From: Metasolibacillus fluoroglycofenilyticus | GTDB lineage: Bacteria; Bacillota; Bacilli; Bacillales_A; Planococcaceae | Reading direction: 5' to 3' | Length of the DNA stretch: 64,000 nucleotides | NCBI RefSeq assembly: GCF_003049645.1 | Contig: NZ_PYWK01000001.1 | Span: 1,767,487-1,831,486, forward strand | Shown here: piece by piece, positions 18,361 through 28,060 of the stretch | Layout: each line of letters starts with the position of its first letter | How positions within the stretch are numbered: the stretch's first letter is position 1 | The notes under the pieces: model-generated | Seen by the model: the letters and a program-made list of their open reading frames with translations, nothing else | Databases searched by the model: none | Told to the model about the DNA's origin: nothing | Made by a program: the position numbers and the translations under genes

Positions 18361-19907
18361 TACTCTTCTGTTACTACTGTTTCAGATTTTTCTTCTTTTT
18401 GTTGTACCGATGTTGGCACTGCTACAGGCATTTGCTGTGCGTATTGTTTGACAGCGCTTTTGCCCACATATGCTTCAATTAATTCTTTAACATCAATGCC
18501 TGATGAAGCTTTTAATGTTTCCTGCAAGGAACCCATTAAATTTGTTGCGTACGAAGTAACTTTATTTGCTCCTCCGCCTTCTCCACCGCCAGTATCAACA
18601 ACTGTAATTTTGTCGATATTCGCTAATGGACTTGCCACTTGCTTCGCATATTCTGGCATCATGCGTACAATCATATCTAACACAGCCGCTTGACCATACT
18701 GCTCAAATGCTTCGGCGATTTTTTGCTTCGCTTCAGCTTCGGCTAAACCGCGCAGGCGAATAATTTCAGCTTCAGCCGTACCTTGTGCACGCTCCGCATC
18801 TGCCTTTGCTAAACCGTCAAGACGAATACGCTCTGCTTCCGCTTGAGCTTGTGCTTCAATACGATATTTCTCCGCATCTGCCTGCGTTAGCTGCTTCATT
18901 TTCTCTGCTGCTGCTTGCTGCTCAATCGCATAGCGCTCAGCATCCGCCTTTTTCTTCACTTCCGAATCATATTGACGCTCACGACGTAAAATCTCACGTT
19001 CCTCAAGCTCAATTTGCTTTTGACGCTCAATAATTTGTACTTGCATTTCCTGCTCTGTAACTTCCTGCTTCGCGCGAGCTGTTTCTAACTCATACGCTTG
19101 GTCTGCTCGTGCTCGTGCTATATCTTGCTCGCGGCGATATTCTGCAACCTTTAATTGATTATCCTTTTCCGCTTCGGCGATTTCTGTTGCACGTGCTAGC
19201 TCAGCCTTTTGTGCCTCTTGATCCGCTTGTGCACGTTTAATACGTGTTTCTTTATCTGCCTCTGCTGTTGCAATATCCGCATCGCGCTTTACTTGTGCAA
19301 TACGTGGTTTACCCAGTGATTCAAGGTAACCATTTTTGTCACGTACATCTTTAATTGTAAAAGATACGATAACAAGACCCATTTTCGCTAAGTCCTGTGA
19401 TGCCACACGTTGTACTTCCTGTGAGAATTTATCACGATTTTTATAGATTTCCTCTACTGTCATCGAGCCTAAAATCGAACGTAAATGTCCTTCTAATACT
19501 TCACGTGCTTCCATTTCACGCTCATGCTTTTCCTTGCCTAAAAATTGTTCTGCTGCTGTAGCAATTTCAGAAATGGAACCGCCAATTTTGATAATTGCTG
19601 TACCATCTGCCATAACTGGTACACCTTGCTCTGTATACACTTCTGGTGTCGTCACATCTAATTTACTTGATAACAGGCTTAATGGCTCTGCTTGTTGGAA
19701 TACCGGGAATACGAATGTACCGCCCCCGCGAATAATTTTGATACGGTTTCCAGTCTCATCAGTGTGGACATTTTTTGAACCTAAGTAGCTCCCTGTTACA
19801 ATTAATGCTTCGTCTGGGCCTGCTGTACGATATTTTGCCACATAAATTCCTAAAAATATAAGAATAATAACTACGACAACCCCAATAATACCTAAAGTTT
19901 CAATCAT
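18360..19907 (-). CDS. floT: Flotillin (FloT/YuaG)
   Basis: 515 residues. An N-terminal membrane hairpin segment (IIGVVVVIILIFLGIYVAKY) is followed by a PHB/SPFH domain (about 40-200) and a long Ala/Glu/Gln-rich coiled-coil (about 200-410, AEAEKDNQLKVAEYRREQD, AEAQAQAEAERIRLDGLAK). Flotillin organises functional membrane microdomains. The gene follows an NfeD-like gene by 18 bases, matching the yuaF-floT operon of B. subtilis. AAAGGAGG precedes the ATG. Confidence 0.96.
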   Translation of the reverse strand: MIETLGIIGVVVVIILIFLGIYVAKYRTAGPDEALIVTGSYLGSKNVHTDETGNRIKIIRGGGTFVFPVFQQAEPLSLLSSKLDVTTPEVYTEQGVPVMADGTAIIKIGGSISEIATAAEQFLGKEKHEREMEAREVLEGHLRSILGSMTVEEIYKNRDKFSQEVQRVASQDLAKMGLVIVSFTIKDVRDKNGYLESLGKPRIAQVKRDADIATAEADKETRIKRAQADQEAQKAELARATEIAEAEKDNQLKVAEYRREQDIARARADQAYELETARAKQEVTEQEMQVQIIERQKQIELEEREILRRERQYDSEVKKKADAERYAIEQQAAAEKMKQLTQADAEKYRIEAQAQAEAERIRLDGLAKADAERAQGTAEAEIIRLRGLAEAEAKQKIAEAFEQYGQAAVLDMIVRMMPEYAKQVASPLANIDKITVVDTGGGEGGGANKVTSYATNLMGSLQETLKASSGIDVKELIEAYVGKSAVKQYAQQMPVAVPTSVQQKEEKSETVVTEE

Positions 19908-19925
19908 TGTTTTTCCTCCTTTAAA

Positions 19926-20456
19926 CTATGCATTCGTAAAACCTTTGTCATAAGATGTCACAAAAGCTGTTCCTTCTTTTACTTCGATAATCAATACTTT
20001 CATGTCATAAGGAATTTCTTCACCTTGGTAGCTTGCTGCTCGCTTTGAAATAATACCATTAACTGATTCGATAACAATTTCACCAAAGCCATCTATTGGT
20101 ATTGGTACGATAACCTTCGCTGTTTGCCCTTCCAATGAGGCGTCTGTATAAACGAGCGATACCTCCGCTGAGCGCAGTGGCACGAGAAGGAAAAAATACA
20201 GTAGCGCTGTTAAAATAGCCGCAATAATTAAGGCGATGATGAAAGCAACAATGCTCGCTAAAGATGTAAAGCGCTCAAGTAAATAACCGCCCGCTGCCGT
20301 TACCGAAATAAAGGTAAGAATCACGGCTGGATCAAAATAAGGGATACCTTCAGCTACGCCATCCGCTAAATCAGCAAATACCAAATAGAGCAATGTACAA
20401 CTCCCGATGACAATTAATACTGTCAAATAAACTGCTGTGAGTGAAAATCCAAACAA
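19926..20456 (-). CDS. yuaF: NfeD-like membrane protein (YuaF), partner of flotillin
   Basis: 176 residues, TTG start behind AAGGAGGAGAA. Three or four membrane helices (VYLTVLIVIGSCTLLYLVF, VILTFISVTAAGGYLL, IVAFIIALIIAAILTALLY) lead to a soluble OB-fold domain with GQTAKVIVPIPIDGFGEIV and VKEGTAFVTSYD. NfeD proteins pair with SPFH proteins in membrane microdomains. Co-transcribed with floT. Confidence 0.9.
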   Translation of the reverse strand: MFGFSLTAVYLTVLIVIGSCTLLYLVFADLADGVAEGIPYFDPAVILTFISVTAAGGYLLERFTSLASIVAFIIALIIAAILTALLYFFLLVPLRSAEVSLVYTDASLEGQTAKVIVPIPIDGFGEIVIESVNGIISKRAASYQGEEIPYDMKVLIIEVKEGTAFVTSYDKGFTNA

Positions 20457-20559
20457 CTAAATTCTCCTCCTTCCTTATGTATTACCTTATTTACGAATAA
20501 CTTCCATTAAAGTTTCGAAATAATAAAAAAATATGCAGACAATTATGTATGCTCATACT

Positions 20560-21375
20560 TTAATAAAAAATTAACAACAATGCACCGACAATGAAGCAAT
20601 AATATGAAAAGTAAGCTAGTTTTCCATTTTTCATAATGCCCATAAACCATCGCATTGCAAAATAAGTCATGAGCATTGTTGCAATAAATGTCGCAACATA
20701 AGGAATAATAAGCGCTTGTTCAGCAGGGTGTTCGATAAAATCCTTTACGCCTAATACAACACCGCCTAAGCTAATTGGAATATATAGCATAAATGAAAAA
20801 CGCAAAGCTGTATCCTGCTTCATCCCTACAGCTAACGAGGAAATAATCGTTGCCCCAGAACGGCTTATTCCTGGCATTAAAGCAACCGCCTGCCCACATC
20901 CAACAATAATGGCATCTTTTAATTTTAAATCACCATCGCGCTTAGTTCCACGTAAATTTCGGATTAACCAAAGGGCGATCCCCGTAATAAAAAGCGTAAT
21001 CGCAATCGTCGTCATGCTCGAATTTTCTGCGATAACATCACTTAAAAGCACACCAAGCACGCCTGCTGGAATCGTACCGACGATAACAAACATTGAAAAT
21101 TTAAAATCTGATAGGTAACGTTTCTCTTTCGTTTTTAAATACTGCAATGAATGCGTGATAAGACGTGCAATATCTTCACGAAAAATATAACAAATGGCGA
21201 TGAGTGATGCAGTATTTGTTAAAATCGCAAATGTAAAGCCTTGCTCCCCCATCCCAAGTAGCTCACTAGCAATCATAACATGACCGCTTGATGAAACCGG
21301 AATTGGCTCCGTAAATCCTTGTACTAAACCAATAATAATGTGCTTAATCAAAACAATAAAATCGAAATTTTCCAT
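20560..21375 (-). CDS. uppP: Undecaprenyl-diphosphatase UppP (BacA)
   Basis: 271 residues, about eight membrane helices. The two signature motifs are present: VQGFTEPIPVSSSGH (usually GLTEFLPVSSSGH) near residues 17-31, and MPGISRSGATI near 165. The enzyme dephosphorylates undecaprenyl-PP on the outer membrane face, recycling the wall lipid carrier and giving bacitracin tolerance. Variant residues in motif 1 (FTEPI) suggest one of the divergent UppP paralogues; the catalytic Glu, His and Arg are kept. Alone, with AAGGAGTG upstream. Confidence 0.92.
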   Translation of the reverse strand: MENFDFIVLIKHIIIGLVQGFTEPIPVSSSGHVMIASELLGMGEQGFTFAILTNTASLIAICYIFREDIARLITHSLQYLKTKEKRYLSDFKFSMFVIVGTIPAGVLGVLLSDVIAENSSMTTIAITLFITGIALWLIRNLRGTKRDGDLKLKDAIIVGCGQAVALMPGISRSGATIISSLAVGMKQDTALRFSFMLYIPISLGGVVLGVKDFIEHPAEQALIIPYVATFIATMLMTYFAMRWFMGIMKNGKLAYFSYYCFIVGALLLIFY

Positions 21376-21506
21376 AATACACTCCTTCTCAATCGTTTAC
21401 ATACTTTGTTGCTGGTGCTTGCTAAAATTGATAGGTTCAACTAACACTCTATGTTACACAAAAAAACGATATTCTTAAAGTACAAGCTGTAATGAAATAG
21501 AAAAAA

Positions 21507-21540
21507 GGGCGTGTCTAGAAAGTTATTTTAAGACACGCCC
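21507..21540 (-). terminator. Terminator of the ABC-F gene
   Basis: GGGCGTGTCT pairs with AGACACGCCC; on the minus strand it is followed by six T. It belongs to the single-hairpin GTGTCT variant of the dispersed hairpins. Confidence 0.75.
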
Positions 21541-21574
21541 TCGCGATTCAATCTTAGAAAACCGCGTTCTGTAG

Positions 21575-21651
21575 CAACGGCTGAGTGACTAATATTATGG
21601 CGGTACAAAGTCGAAGCTAGGCTAAAGTTAGCCAAGGTATAATTGACTATA
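21575..21651 (-). repeat. Dispersed repeat family C copy
   Basis: On the complement, TCAATTATACCTTGGCTAAC begins the copy and CATAATATTAGTCACTCAG follows about 45 bases later. Both blocks recur at 2013-2110 with a longer spacer; the first block also at 4634-4660. Confidence 0.6.
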
Positions 21652-23274
21652 TTAGCTCTTTTTCAATGCATTTATTTCTTTTGTTAACTCGTTGAAGCGC
21701 TTGTCGAGCTCCATATACTGCGTAGAATTCGGTTTAGCAAGACTTAGTTTTCCTAGTATCGCCTGCCGCTCTGTTTCAAGTGCCAATAATGAGACACTCG
21801 TATTTTGTTGAATTTCTTGTTTTATTGTATTTTTACTTAGCACGCCATCTTGAATGACTAGCTGCTCGCTCGTAATTTGCTGTAAGAAATAATGGTCATG
21901 CGAGACCGCAATAATGGTTCCTGAAAATTGCTGCAATGTTGCTTCTAGCTGTTCTCGCGATTCAATATCTAAATGGTTTGTCGGCTCATCTAATAGTAAA
22001 ACATCTTTATTTTGCAAAATAAATTGCATGAGCTTGAGTTTGACCCGTTCCCCCATACTCATTGTGGCAATTGGATTTTGCCAGTGCATCGCAGTAAAGC
22101 CAAGCTGCTTCATTAAATGCTGGACTTCACTTCTTGCTTCAAATGTTTCACGATAGAAAACTTGTGCAGGTGTTTGCTCTAAAGGTAAATCAAAAACATT
22201 TTGTGATAAATAGCCAATAGATGCAGTTGGTGATAACCAAAGCTTGCCCCTATAAGTCTCCTTGCCCATAATCATTTGTAAAAAGGTCGTTTTGCCCGCA
22301 CCATTCCTGCCAACTAACGCTACTTTTTCACCATGCATAACTGTAAAATGTTGACTGCTAAATAGTAGCTTGTTCGCTAGACATTTTTCGATTCCTGTCA
22401 CCTCTAAAAATCGCTTACCACGCTTCGCTGTTGCATTTATTTCAAATTGCACCTCATATGGCTTAGCTACCTGCTCCACCTTCGCTACCCTTAGCTCCTG
22501 CTCTAAACGCTTTCTTTTCGATTTTATTTGGGCATCTGTACGCTTGGCTTTCACTCGATGATATTCTTTAAAGCCTTCCTGCTTAGTGGATGCAGCATGT
22601 GCCTTATTTGACCAATTGGTTAAATTCGTTAATTGCCCTTCAATGCGCTCAATCTTTTTTTGTTGCTGCTCATACGCATGCTGCTGCGCCTTTCGTTCAT
22701 CTGCTCTCACTTTTTTATAATGCGTATAGTTGCCGTTATAAGTCGTAATTTTAGTATTTTCAATTGCCCAAATTGTTGTTGCCACTTGATCTAAAAATGC
22801 ACGGTCATGTGAAGCGACTAAAATCGTCCCTTTATATGCCTTTATTTGCTCAATTAATAGCTCGATACTTTCTTTATCTAAATGGTTCGTTGGTTCATCT
22901 AATAGCAGCACATCCTTTGCCTTCGAAAAACCATAGGCTAAGCGTAATTTCAGCTTCTCTCCACCGCTTAATGTTGCATACTCATTAGAAGGTACGTGCC
23001 ATTTTGCTAATAGCTCCGCCTCCCCGCTATACTGTTCATCATACGTTTCTTGCTCCTGCACGATATATACAGGCTCAACAGAGCGTTGCCATTGTAGTAC
23101 ACCTGCACTTTGCCGAAGCTCTCCATTTAATAAATGCAGCAGGGTAGATTTACCAGCACCGTTTTTTCCTACGATGCCGACAATTTCCCCTTCAATAAGT
23201 GATAGGCTTACATTTTGCAGTAAAATAGCCTGCTCTAATTCAATCGTTACATCATGTATTTTCAATAGTTCCAT
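21652..23274 (-). CDS. vmlR: ABC-F ribosomal protection protein, VmlR-like
   Basis: 540 residues with two ABC domains and no membrane segment. Walker A sites GKNGAGKSTLL and GRNGAGKTTFL, signatures LSGGEKLKLRLA and MSMGERVKLKLM, Walker B LLLDEPTNHLD twice. The region between (HAASTKQEGFKEYHRVKAKR) closely follows B. subtilis VmlR, as does the C-terminal tail with ALETERQAILGKLS. VmlR binds the ribosomal E site and ejects virginiamycin M, lincomycin and pleuromutilin-type drugs. Same family and layout argue for the same role, but the drug spectrum depends on the linker tip and is not certain. The long leader upstream (23275-23675) looks like a drug-inducible attenuator. Confidence 0.9.
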   Translation of the reverse strand: MELLKIHDVTIELEQAILLQNVSLSLIEGEIVGIVGKNGAGKSTLLHLLNGELRQSAGVLQWQRSVEPVYIVQEQETYDEQYSGEAELLAKWHVPSNEYATLSGGEKLKLRLAYGFSKAKDVLLLDEPTNHLDKESIELLIEQIKAYKGTILVASHDRAFLDQVATTIWAIENTKITTYNGNYTHYKKVRADERKAQQHAYEQQQKKIERIEGQLTNLTNWSNKAHAASTKQEGFKEYHRVKAKRTDAQIKSKRKRLEQELRVAKVEQVAKPYEVQFEINATAKRGKRFLEVTGIEKCLANKLLFSSQHFTVMHGEKVALVGRNGAGKTTFLQMIMGKETYRGKLWLSPTASIGYLSQNVFDLPLEQTPAQVFYRETFEARSEVQHLMKQLGFTAMHWQNPIATMSMGERVKLKLMQFILQNKDVLLLDEPTNHLDIESREQLEATLQQFSGTIIAVSHDHYFLQQITSEQLVIQDGVLSKNTIKQEIQQNTSVSLLALETERQAILGKLSLAKPNSTQYMELDKRFNELTKEINALKKS

Positions 23275-23378
23275 AATAGAAACTCCCCCTTTAATATAGG
23301 GAGAATCAATTTCGTTGCGATTCCAGCAATCCTAAAATTACTATAGCTGATTTTTCAAAATCAGTCTGAATGTATACG

Positions 23379-23410
23379 AAAAAAATCCTCCCATAATTTT
23401 GGAAGGATTA
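23379..23410 (-). terminator. Regulated terminator in the ABC-F leader
   Basis: AATCCTTCC pairs with GGGAGGATT around loop AAAATTAT and ends in a T-run, about 105 bases before the ABC-F start codon. Confidence 0.8.
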
Positions 23411-23623
23411 GTCGCCAATCGCTGATGCTGCCAACATCGCTCTATAGATTTTAAAGCAGGCTTGCATCAAAATCCATAGGGTTGCTCTTGCTTTACATAA
23501 TTGTAAAGCTAATAAGCTTGTCACCTATGTGAAAACATTAGTTTCCAGCATGTTTATTTGAAAATGGGCAGACTAATCCTGTTTTTTTCATGTTGAATTA
23601 TTCATCATGATTAAAAAATCAGG

Positions 23624-23635
23624 TTAGTTTAACAT
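23624..23635 (-). CDS. Leader uORF Met-Leu-Asn of the ABC-F attenuator
   Basis: ATG TTA AAC TAA, with AAAGGAAG about 11 bases upstream and GGGTGG nearer. A longer in-frame reading from 23659 (MRKEDGWPMLN) exists, but its ATG would be about six bases from the predicted transcript start and lacks a ribosome site. The stop codon directly abuts attenuator segment 1. Confidence 0.45.
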   Translation of the reverse strand: MLN

Positions 23636-23680
23636 CGGCCACCCATCTTCCTTTCTCATTCAAGTAGTAACAGTATAGCA

Positions 23681-24121
23681 TAATGAAAAACGTTTGTGCA
23701 CCTAATTTTAACTTCTTTCAGCAATTTTTGCGGCGACGAGTAACCGCAGGAGCAAATTCCTTTTGTACCGATAGCAAGATGACTTCTCGCCACCTCTATA
23801 AGTGTTGATTCAGCCTTGATAAAGAGGCACTCAGTCTAAAACAAGTACATGCTAAGATAACAACAGAGTAGCAACATCATGTTCCCCGCGGATGTCATAA
23901 ATTTTGAAGGGAGGTCTGCGCGACGCAGGTCAATTTGTCGTGACGGCTTTAGGTTAACTTCCAGTAAACAGCTAAAAAAATATGGACACAATTCTTCGCT
24001 TGAGCTACAGGCTCTTCTCAACCTTTAAAAACATTTACTCAATCAAAAAAACACTTCGCTAAAAATAGAATGAGTATGTTACTATCAAAATATAAAGCCT
24101 AACTTAAAGGAGCGAACTTTT
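23681..24121. other. Intergenic region without a recognised gene
   Basis: 23721-23750 contains GACGAGTAACCGCAGGAGCAA, similar to 31163-31185 (AACGAGTAATCGCAGGTACAA), a shared fragment of the repeat landscape. The stretch 23890-23970 is locally GC-rich and hairpin-prone (GTCTGCGCGACGCAGGTC). AAAGGAGCG at 24109 belongs to the next gene. Confidence 0.4.
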
Positions 24122-25876
24122 ATGCAGCATTGGTCAATTCGTATCAAAATAGGTTTATTATTTTTTATTCCTATCATCATTCTTACTACGATACTCATTC
24201 TAAACATGCTTTTAAACCAACAGAACTTTAATGCATTAAAAACACTATTATATGACAAAGTGTATACTGCTGAAACAAGCTTAATTGAGGCAGATCGTGA
24301 TTTATATCAAGCCCATTTAGCTATTATTCGCATGCTAGAAAGTACAAGCACTCAAAATTATGAGACCGAATATGCTAGCTATGAGGAAAATATTGAGCAA
24401 GTATCAAGTCGAGTGCAAACGGCATTCCAGCTTTTACAGGAAACAGAGGCTTTTACTACATTAATACATGAGCAGTCTGGACAAACAATGGAACAGAGCT
24501 TTAATGATTTTCATGAAAGCTTCACCCTTTGGCAAAGTCAGCTTGCCCCTTCTATACAGCAAATGCAATCAATGAATAGCTTCGCGCGTAACAGTATATA
24601 TGCAGCAATTGAGCAAATTGATGTAACTTTTGAAGCAGCACGTAGCAATTTGGATGAAATTGAGCAATTAATAAATATTAACGCACAGCAATCAATGGAT
24701 AGCTTAAATGCTATGAACAAGCAAAACAATCTAATTATTATCGCTACTTTAGTCATTATAATGGGCGTCATTATTTTCATTGGTATGAATTTAATCTCAA
24801 AAATTGTCCATGTTATTTCAACAATTATGCGCGAAACAGAGGAAATTGCGAAGGGTCATCTTTCGGAAGAGACCGTACAGTTTAACCGTCGTGATGAATT
24901 AGGCAAGCTTGCCGATTCTGTCAATACAATGAAGGAATATTTACGTACACTCGTACTGTCAGTTGACCGTGCAGCAGAAGATGTTGTCGAAACGTCTAAT
25001 GTTGTTAGTGCCGTCGTTGAAGAAACAACCGTTTCGATTGAAAATATTTCAAATGCGATTCATGATATGGCAAAGGGGGCTTCTCAGGGGGCTATTGATG
25101 CAGAAACGACAAACGAAAAAGTACAAGAGGTTTCCTATCAGGTTGAACTTGTTTCCGACGTGACTAGCAGCATGCTGGAGCAATCACATGAAGCGACGAC
25201 TGCTAGCGAAGAAGGAATGAAGCAAGTAGCACAGCTACGTGAAACTGCAAACGCTTCCACAAAAGTGTTATCTGAAGTGCATGAGGTAATGAGTGAATTG
25301 CTTACAAAGGTAACGAGTATTGATACTGTAATTGATGTCATTTCTAGCATCGCAGACCAAACAAATCTACTTGCATTAAACGCTAGTATTGAAGCGGCTC
25401 GTGCTGGTGAGCATGGTAAAGGCTTTGCAGTTGTTGCAGATGAAGTAAGAAAATTAGCTGAAGAATCCGCAAGTGCAGCTACACAAATTCGCGAAACGAT
25501 TCAGCTTATGCTAAAGGAATCAACAAATGCTTCCAATGCTTTAAAGCAAACTCAAATGATTACAAGCAAACAGGAGCAAGTAACAAGCGAAACAGAACAC
25601 GCTTTTAAAACAATTTATCAAGCGATTGAAACGATACAGCATTCTATTTCAGAAGTATCACAAGGCATGCGCAATATTTCATCCTTGCAAAATGATACAG
25701 CTACTGCTATCGAAAGCATGACAGCCATTACAGAACAAACTGCTGCCACAACAGAGGAAATTTCGGCTTCTGCTGATGAACAAAATAGAGCAATCGAAAG
25801 CGTTGCCCACTCTGCGGATGAGCTACAATCATTAAGCAAGGAACTCAAAAATATTTTGAGCAAATTTTCATATTGA
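24122..25876 (+). CDS. Methyl-accepting chemotaxis protein (4-helix sensor)
   Basis: 584 residues. TM1 ([18 protein letters not shown]) near the start, a four-helix-bundle-like extracellular sensor of about 165 residues, TM2 ([20 protein letters not shown]), HAMP, then the signalling hairpin with [20 protein letters not shown] and [16 protein letters not shown]. Compared with the receptor at 10669 it lacks the basic N-terminal extension and has a different sensor. Ligand unknown. AAAGGAGCG precedes the ATG. Confidence 0.94.
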   Translation: MQHWSIRIKIGLLFFIPIIILTTILILNMLLNQQNFNALKTLLYDKVYTAETSLIEADRDLYQAHLAIIRMLESTSTQNYETEYASYEENIEQVSSRVQTAFQLLQETEAFTTLIHEQSGQTMEQSFNDFHESFTLWQSQLAPSIQQMQSMNSFARNSIYAAIEQIDVTFEAARSNLDEIEQLININAQQSMDSLNAMNKQNNLIIIATLVIIMGVIIFIGMNLISKIVHVISTIMRETEEIAKGHLSEETVQFNRRDELGKLADSVNTMKEYLRTLVLSVDRAAEDVVETSNVVSAVVEETTVSIENISNAIHDMAKGASQGAIDAETTNEKVQEVSYQVELVSDVTSSMLEQSHEATTASEEGMKQVAQLRETANASTKVLSEVHEVMSELLTKVTSIDTVIDVISSIADQTNLLALNASIEAARAGEHGKGFAVVADEVRKLAEESASAATQIRETIQLMLKESTNASNALKQTQMITSKQEQVTSETEHAFKTIYQAIETIQHSISEVSQGMRNISSLQNDTATAIESMTAITEQTAATTEEISASADEQNRAIESVAHSADELQSLSKELKNILSKFSY

Positions 25877-25905
25877 AAATCTGATTTCTATTAATGAAAA
25901 AAATC

Positions 25906-25949
25906 GGCTGTTTAAAAAGCACTGCACTCGCCATGCTTTCTAAACAGCC
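25906..25949. terminator. Bidirectional terminator between the chemoreceptor and yqeY
   Basis: GGCTGTTTAAAAAGC pairs with GCTTTCTAAACAGCC, shared by two convergent genes. Confidence 0.75.
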
Positions 25950-25955
25950 TTCAAA

Positions 25956-26384
25956 TTATATTAAGCTTTTAACAACTTTCGACATTAATGCACCATCAGC
26001 TTTTCCTGCTAAAAGTGGCTTAGCAATTTTCATTGCCTCCCCCATATTCATGCCTTTGACAATCCCTGCCGCAGTTAACTCCGCAATGATTTCCTCTTCC
26101 GTTAATTGCTTAGGCAAGAAACGTTTTAAAATTTCCAACTTTGTTTGCTCTTTCTCTATTAAGTCTTCTCTACCTGCTGACTTTGCACCTTCTAAAGCTT
26201 GATTCGTTTGCTTTATTTCACGGTTAACAATAGCAATTTCCTCTTCTTGTGTTAATTCGTTTCCCTTTTCCTTCTCTGCAAGGTCTAACGCAGATTTAAC
26301 AAGTGTTAGTACGCCTTTCGCTACTACATCCTTTTCTCTCATTGCTACTTTTAATTGTTCAAAAACAATTGTTTTTAACATCAT
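25956..26384 (-). CDS. yqeY: GatB/YqeY-domain protein
   Basis: About 142 residues, the full length of stand-alone YqeY proteins. Typical blocks: VLTLVKSALDLAEKEKG, EEEIAIVNREIKQ, EILKRFLPKQLTEEEI and the C-terminal GEAMKIAKPLLAGKADG. The domain resembles the tRNA-binding tail of GatB; the free protein's role is not established. Two adjacent ATGs (26384, 26381) follow AAGGAGCG. Confidence 0.92.
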   Translation of the reverse strand: MMLKTIVFEQLKVAMREKDVVAKGVLTLVKSALDLAEKEKGNELTQEEEIAIVNREIKQTNQALEGAKSAGREDLIEKEQTKLEILKRFLPKQLTEEEIIAELTAAGIVKGMNMGEAMKIAKPLLAGKADGALMSKVVKSLI

Positions 26385-26437
26385 TAATCGCTCCTTTTCT
26401 TTCTACATTTTATGTTAATACATCCAACTTGCGCAAG

Positions 26438-27139
26438 CTATAAGAGCTTATCAATGGCATTCAGCATTGCGCCAGCCTTGCCTGAAATCATCATATCGAA
26501 ATGGCCATGCTCAATTTCTAAATTGATATAAACTGTTTTTCCATTTGTCATCAGTGGTAGCTGGCTAACCGGATAAACTTCCAGGCTTGTACCGATAACA
26601 ATTACAAGCTGTGCTGCCTTCATATGAGATAATGTATTATCCCATGCTCGTTGCGGTAAGCTTTCCCCAAATAGTACGACATTCGGTCGTAGCTTACCAC
26701 CACATGAACAAATCTCCTTTGCTAAAAAGTGGCTACTCTCAGCAATAGCCGCGCACTTTTGACAGCGTACCGAGCGAATAGAGCCGTGCAACTCATCTAC
26801 ATTAGCGCCCCCTGCCAATGTATGTAAGCCGTCAACATTTTGTGTCGCAATATGCTGAACGAGTCCTCGCTTCTGCCAATCCGCTAAAATATAGTGTCCC
26901 TCATGTGGTGCAATTTCATCTAACGCGTTCATTCGCGCTGAATAAAATCGATGAAAAAGGTCATAATTATGTGCCAATGCCTCAGTTGTGGCGACAGTGC
27001 GTGGGTCAATCTGCTGCCACCAGCCACTTTTAGAGCGGAAATCTGCTAACCCACTCTCTGTAGACATCCCCGCCCCTGTCAATACGACCGTATGCTGAGA
27101 TGCCTTTAACCATTCGCTAATTTGCTGTAATCGCTCCAT
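26438..27139 (-). CDS. cobB: NAD-dependent protein deacylase of the sirtuin family
   Basis: 233 residues. GAGMSTESGLADFRS (NAD site), TQNVDGLH (catalytic region), LHGSIRSVRC with the catalytic His, a Cys4 zinc site (CQKC ... CSCGG), NVVLFGESLP and IGTSLEVYPVSQLP. It removes acetyl or other acyl groups from lysines using NAD. In B. subtilis SrtN deacetylates AcsA; that pairing is not visible here. GAGGGGGGC precedes the ATG. Confidence 0.93.
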   Translation of the reverse strand: MERLQQISEWLKASQHTVVLTGAGMSTESGLADFRSKSGWWQQIDPRTVATTEALAHNYDLFHRFYSARMNALDEIAPHEGHYILADWQKRGLVQHIATQNVDGLHTLAGGANVDELHGSIRSVRCQKCAAIAESSHFLAKEICSCGGKLRPNVVLFGESLPQRAWDNTLSHMKAAQLVIVIGTSLEVYPVSQLPLMTNGKTVYINLEIEHGHFDMMISGKAGAMLNAIDKLL

Positions 27140-27309
27140 GACAAGCCCCCCTCACTTGAAGTTCATTTATTATTAATTATAGCATCGTTAGCATATATTC
27201 GAGCAACGCGAAAAACCCTCTTCCTTTTTCACTTATACAGCAAATGCGTGCGCTTTAGTTCGCAATGATATACTATAGATACAAGCATATAATGAAAGAG
27301 GCAAGCTAG

Positions 27310-27939
27310 ATGGAAACAAAAAAATTACAAATTAGAAAGCCAAGATATCAAACAATCGCAGAGGATATTGCGGCAAAAATTGTTGAAAAAAAATATATTA
27401 TCGGTGAAAAAATTTATGCACGCTCATCGCTTGCATCACAATATGGCGTGTCAGCCGAAACAGCTCGTCGCGCAATCGCAGTGTTACAGGATTTAGAAAT
27501 TGTTGAAGCGACAAAAGGTAGTGGTGTTGTTATTACCTCCTATGAAAATGCCGTAAAGCTTATACAGCGACTTGAAGGTGTTCAAACGGTTCGTGAGCTG
27601 CAAACAGCTTTACAGCAAAGCATTGAAAATCAAATTAATGATTTAGTAGCATTGCAACAAACGGCGAAGGAATTGATAAATCGCACAGAGCGTTTCCGCT
27701 CCATCGACCCTTTTGTCCCTTTCCAGCTTGAAATTACATCTTCCTGTCCGTATTTATCTAGAAACTTAAGCGAAATTAATTTTTGGCAAAATACACATGC
27801 TACAATTGTAGCGATTCGTAATAATGAAAATCTTATTTTATCACCAGGACCGTATGCAACACTTAATACTGGCAATGTTATCTACTTTATTGGCGACGAT
27901 GAGGCAATTGTTAAAGTAAAAGATTTTCTACAAATTTAA
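27310..27939 (+). CDS. busR: BusR-like GntR/RCK_C regulator (c-di-AMP-responsive repressor of betaine uptake)
   Basis: 209 residues. N-terminal GntR winged helix (about 10-85: YQTIAEDIAAKIVEKKY, SAETARRAIAVLQDLEIV), a coiled connector (LQTALQQSIENQINDLVALQ) and a C-terminal RCK_C/TrkA_C domain (ILSPGPYATLNTGNVIYFIG). This is the architecture of BusR, which in lactic cocci binds c-di-AMP through RCK_C and represses the betaine transporter busAB. Here the next genes are opuAA-AB-AC, so the same circuit is very likely. B. subtilis lacks it. The homology and neighbours are seen; c-di-AMP control is inferred. Confidence 0.85.
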   Translation: METKKLQIRKPRYQTIAEDIAAKIVEKKYIIGEKIYARSSLASQYGVSAETARRAIAVLQDLEIVEATKGSGVVITSYENAVKLIQRLEGVQTVRELQTALQQSIENQINDLVALQQTAKELINRTERFRSIDPFVPFQLEITSSCPYLSRNLSEINFWQNTHATIVAIRNNENLILSPGPYATLNTGNVIYFIGDDEAIVKVKDFLQI

Positions 27940-28060
27940 GCCCTATAAATATTCCTATCAATGTAGTTATACCACTGGATGGTAAGCTATTTTAATAAAA
28001 GTCTAACAGGTCGTTTTGCCTGTTAGACTTTTTCAATTTCGTTACATATGTTTGACAAAA

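Larger units (their letters stand above)
23275..23675 (-). promoter_or_regulatory. Attenuator leader of the VmlR-like ABC-F gene
   Basis: An extended -10 TGCTATACT lies at 23680-23672 with a -35-like TGCACA 17 bases upstream. A short uORF follows (23635-23624). Four segments can then pair in exclusive ways. Segment 1 CCTGATTTTTT (right after the uORF stop) pairs with segment 2 AAAAAAACAGG. Segment 2 also carries AGGATTAGTC (23580-23571), which is perfectly complementary to segment 3 GACTAATCCT (23413-23404). Segment 3 pairs with segment 4 in a terminator (23410-23379) ending in seven T. A ribosome stalled on the uORF would cover segment 1, free segment 2 to take segment 3, and let transcription continue. 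Segments are seen; the mechanism is inferred, in line with the attenuation known for B. subtilis vmlR. Confidence 0.75.

Noticed and set aside
23890..23970. Possible structured RNA in the GC-richer stretch before the second chemoreceptor
   Set aside because: Only short local pairings were found, with no known riboswitch motif.
10669..25876. A chemotaxis island linking the two receptors and the CheW-like gene
   Set aside because: The genes are more than 10 kb apart, on different strands and separated by unrelated operons.
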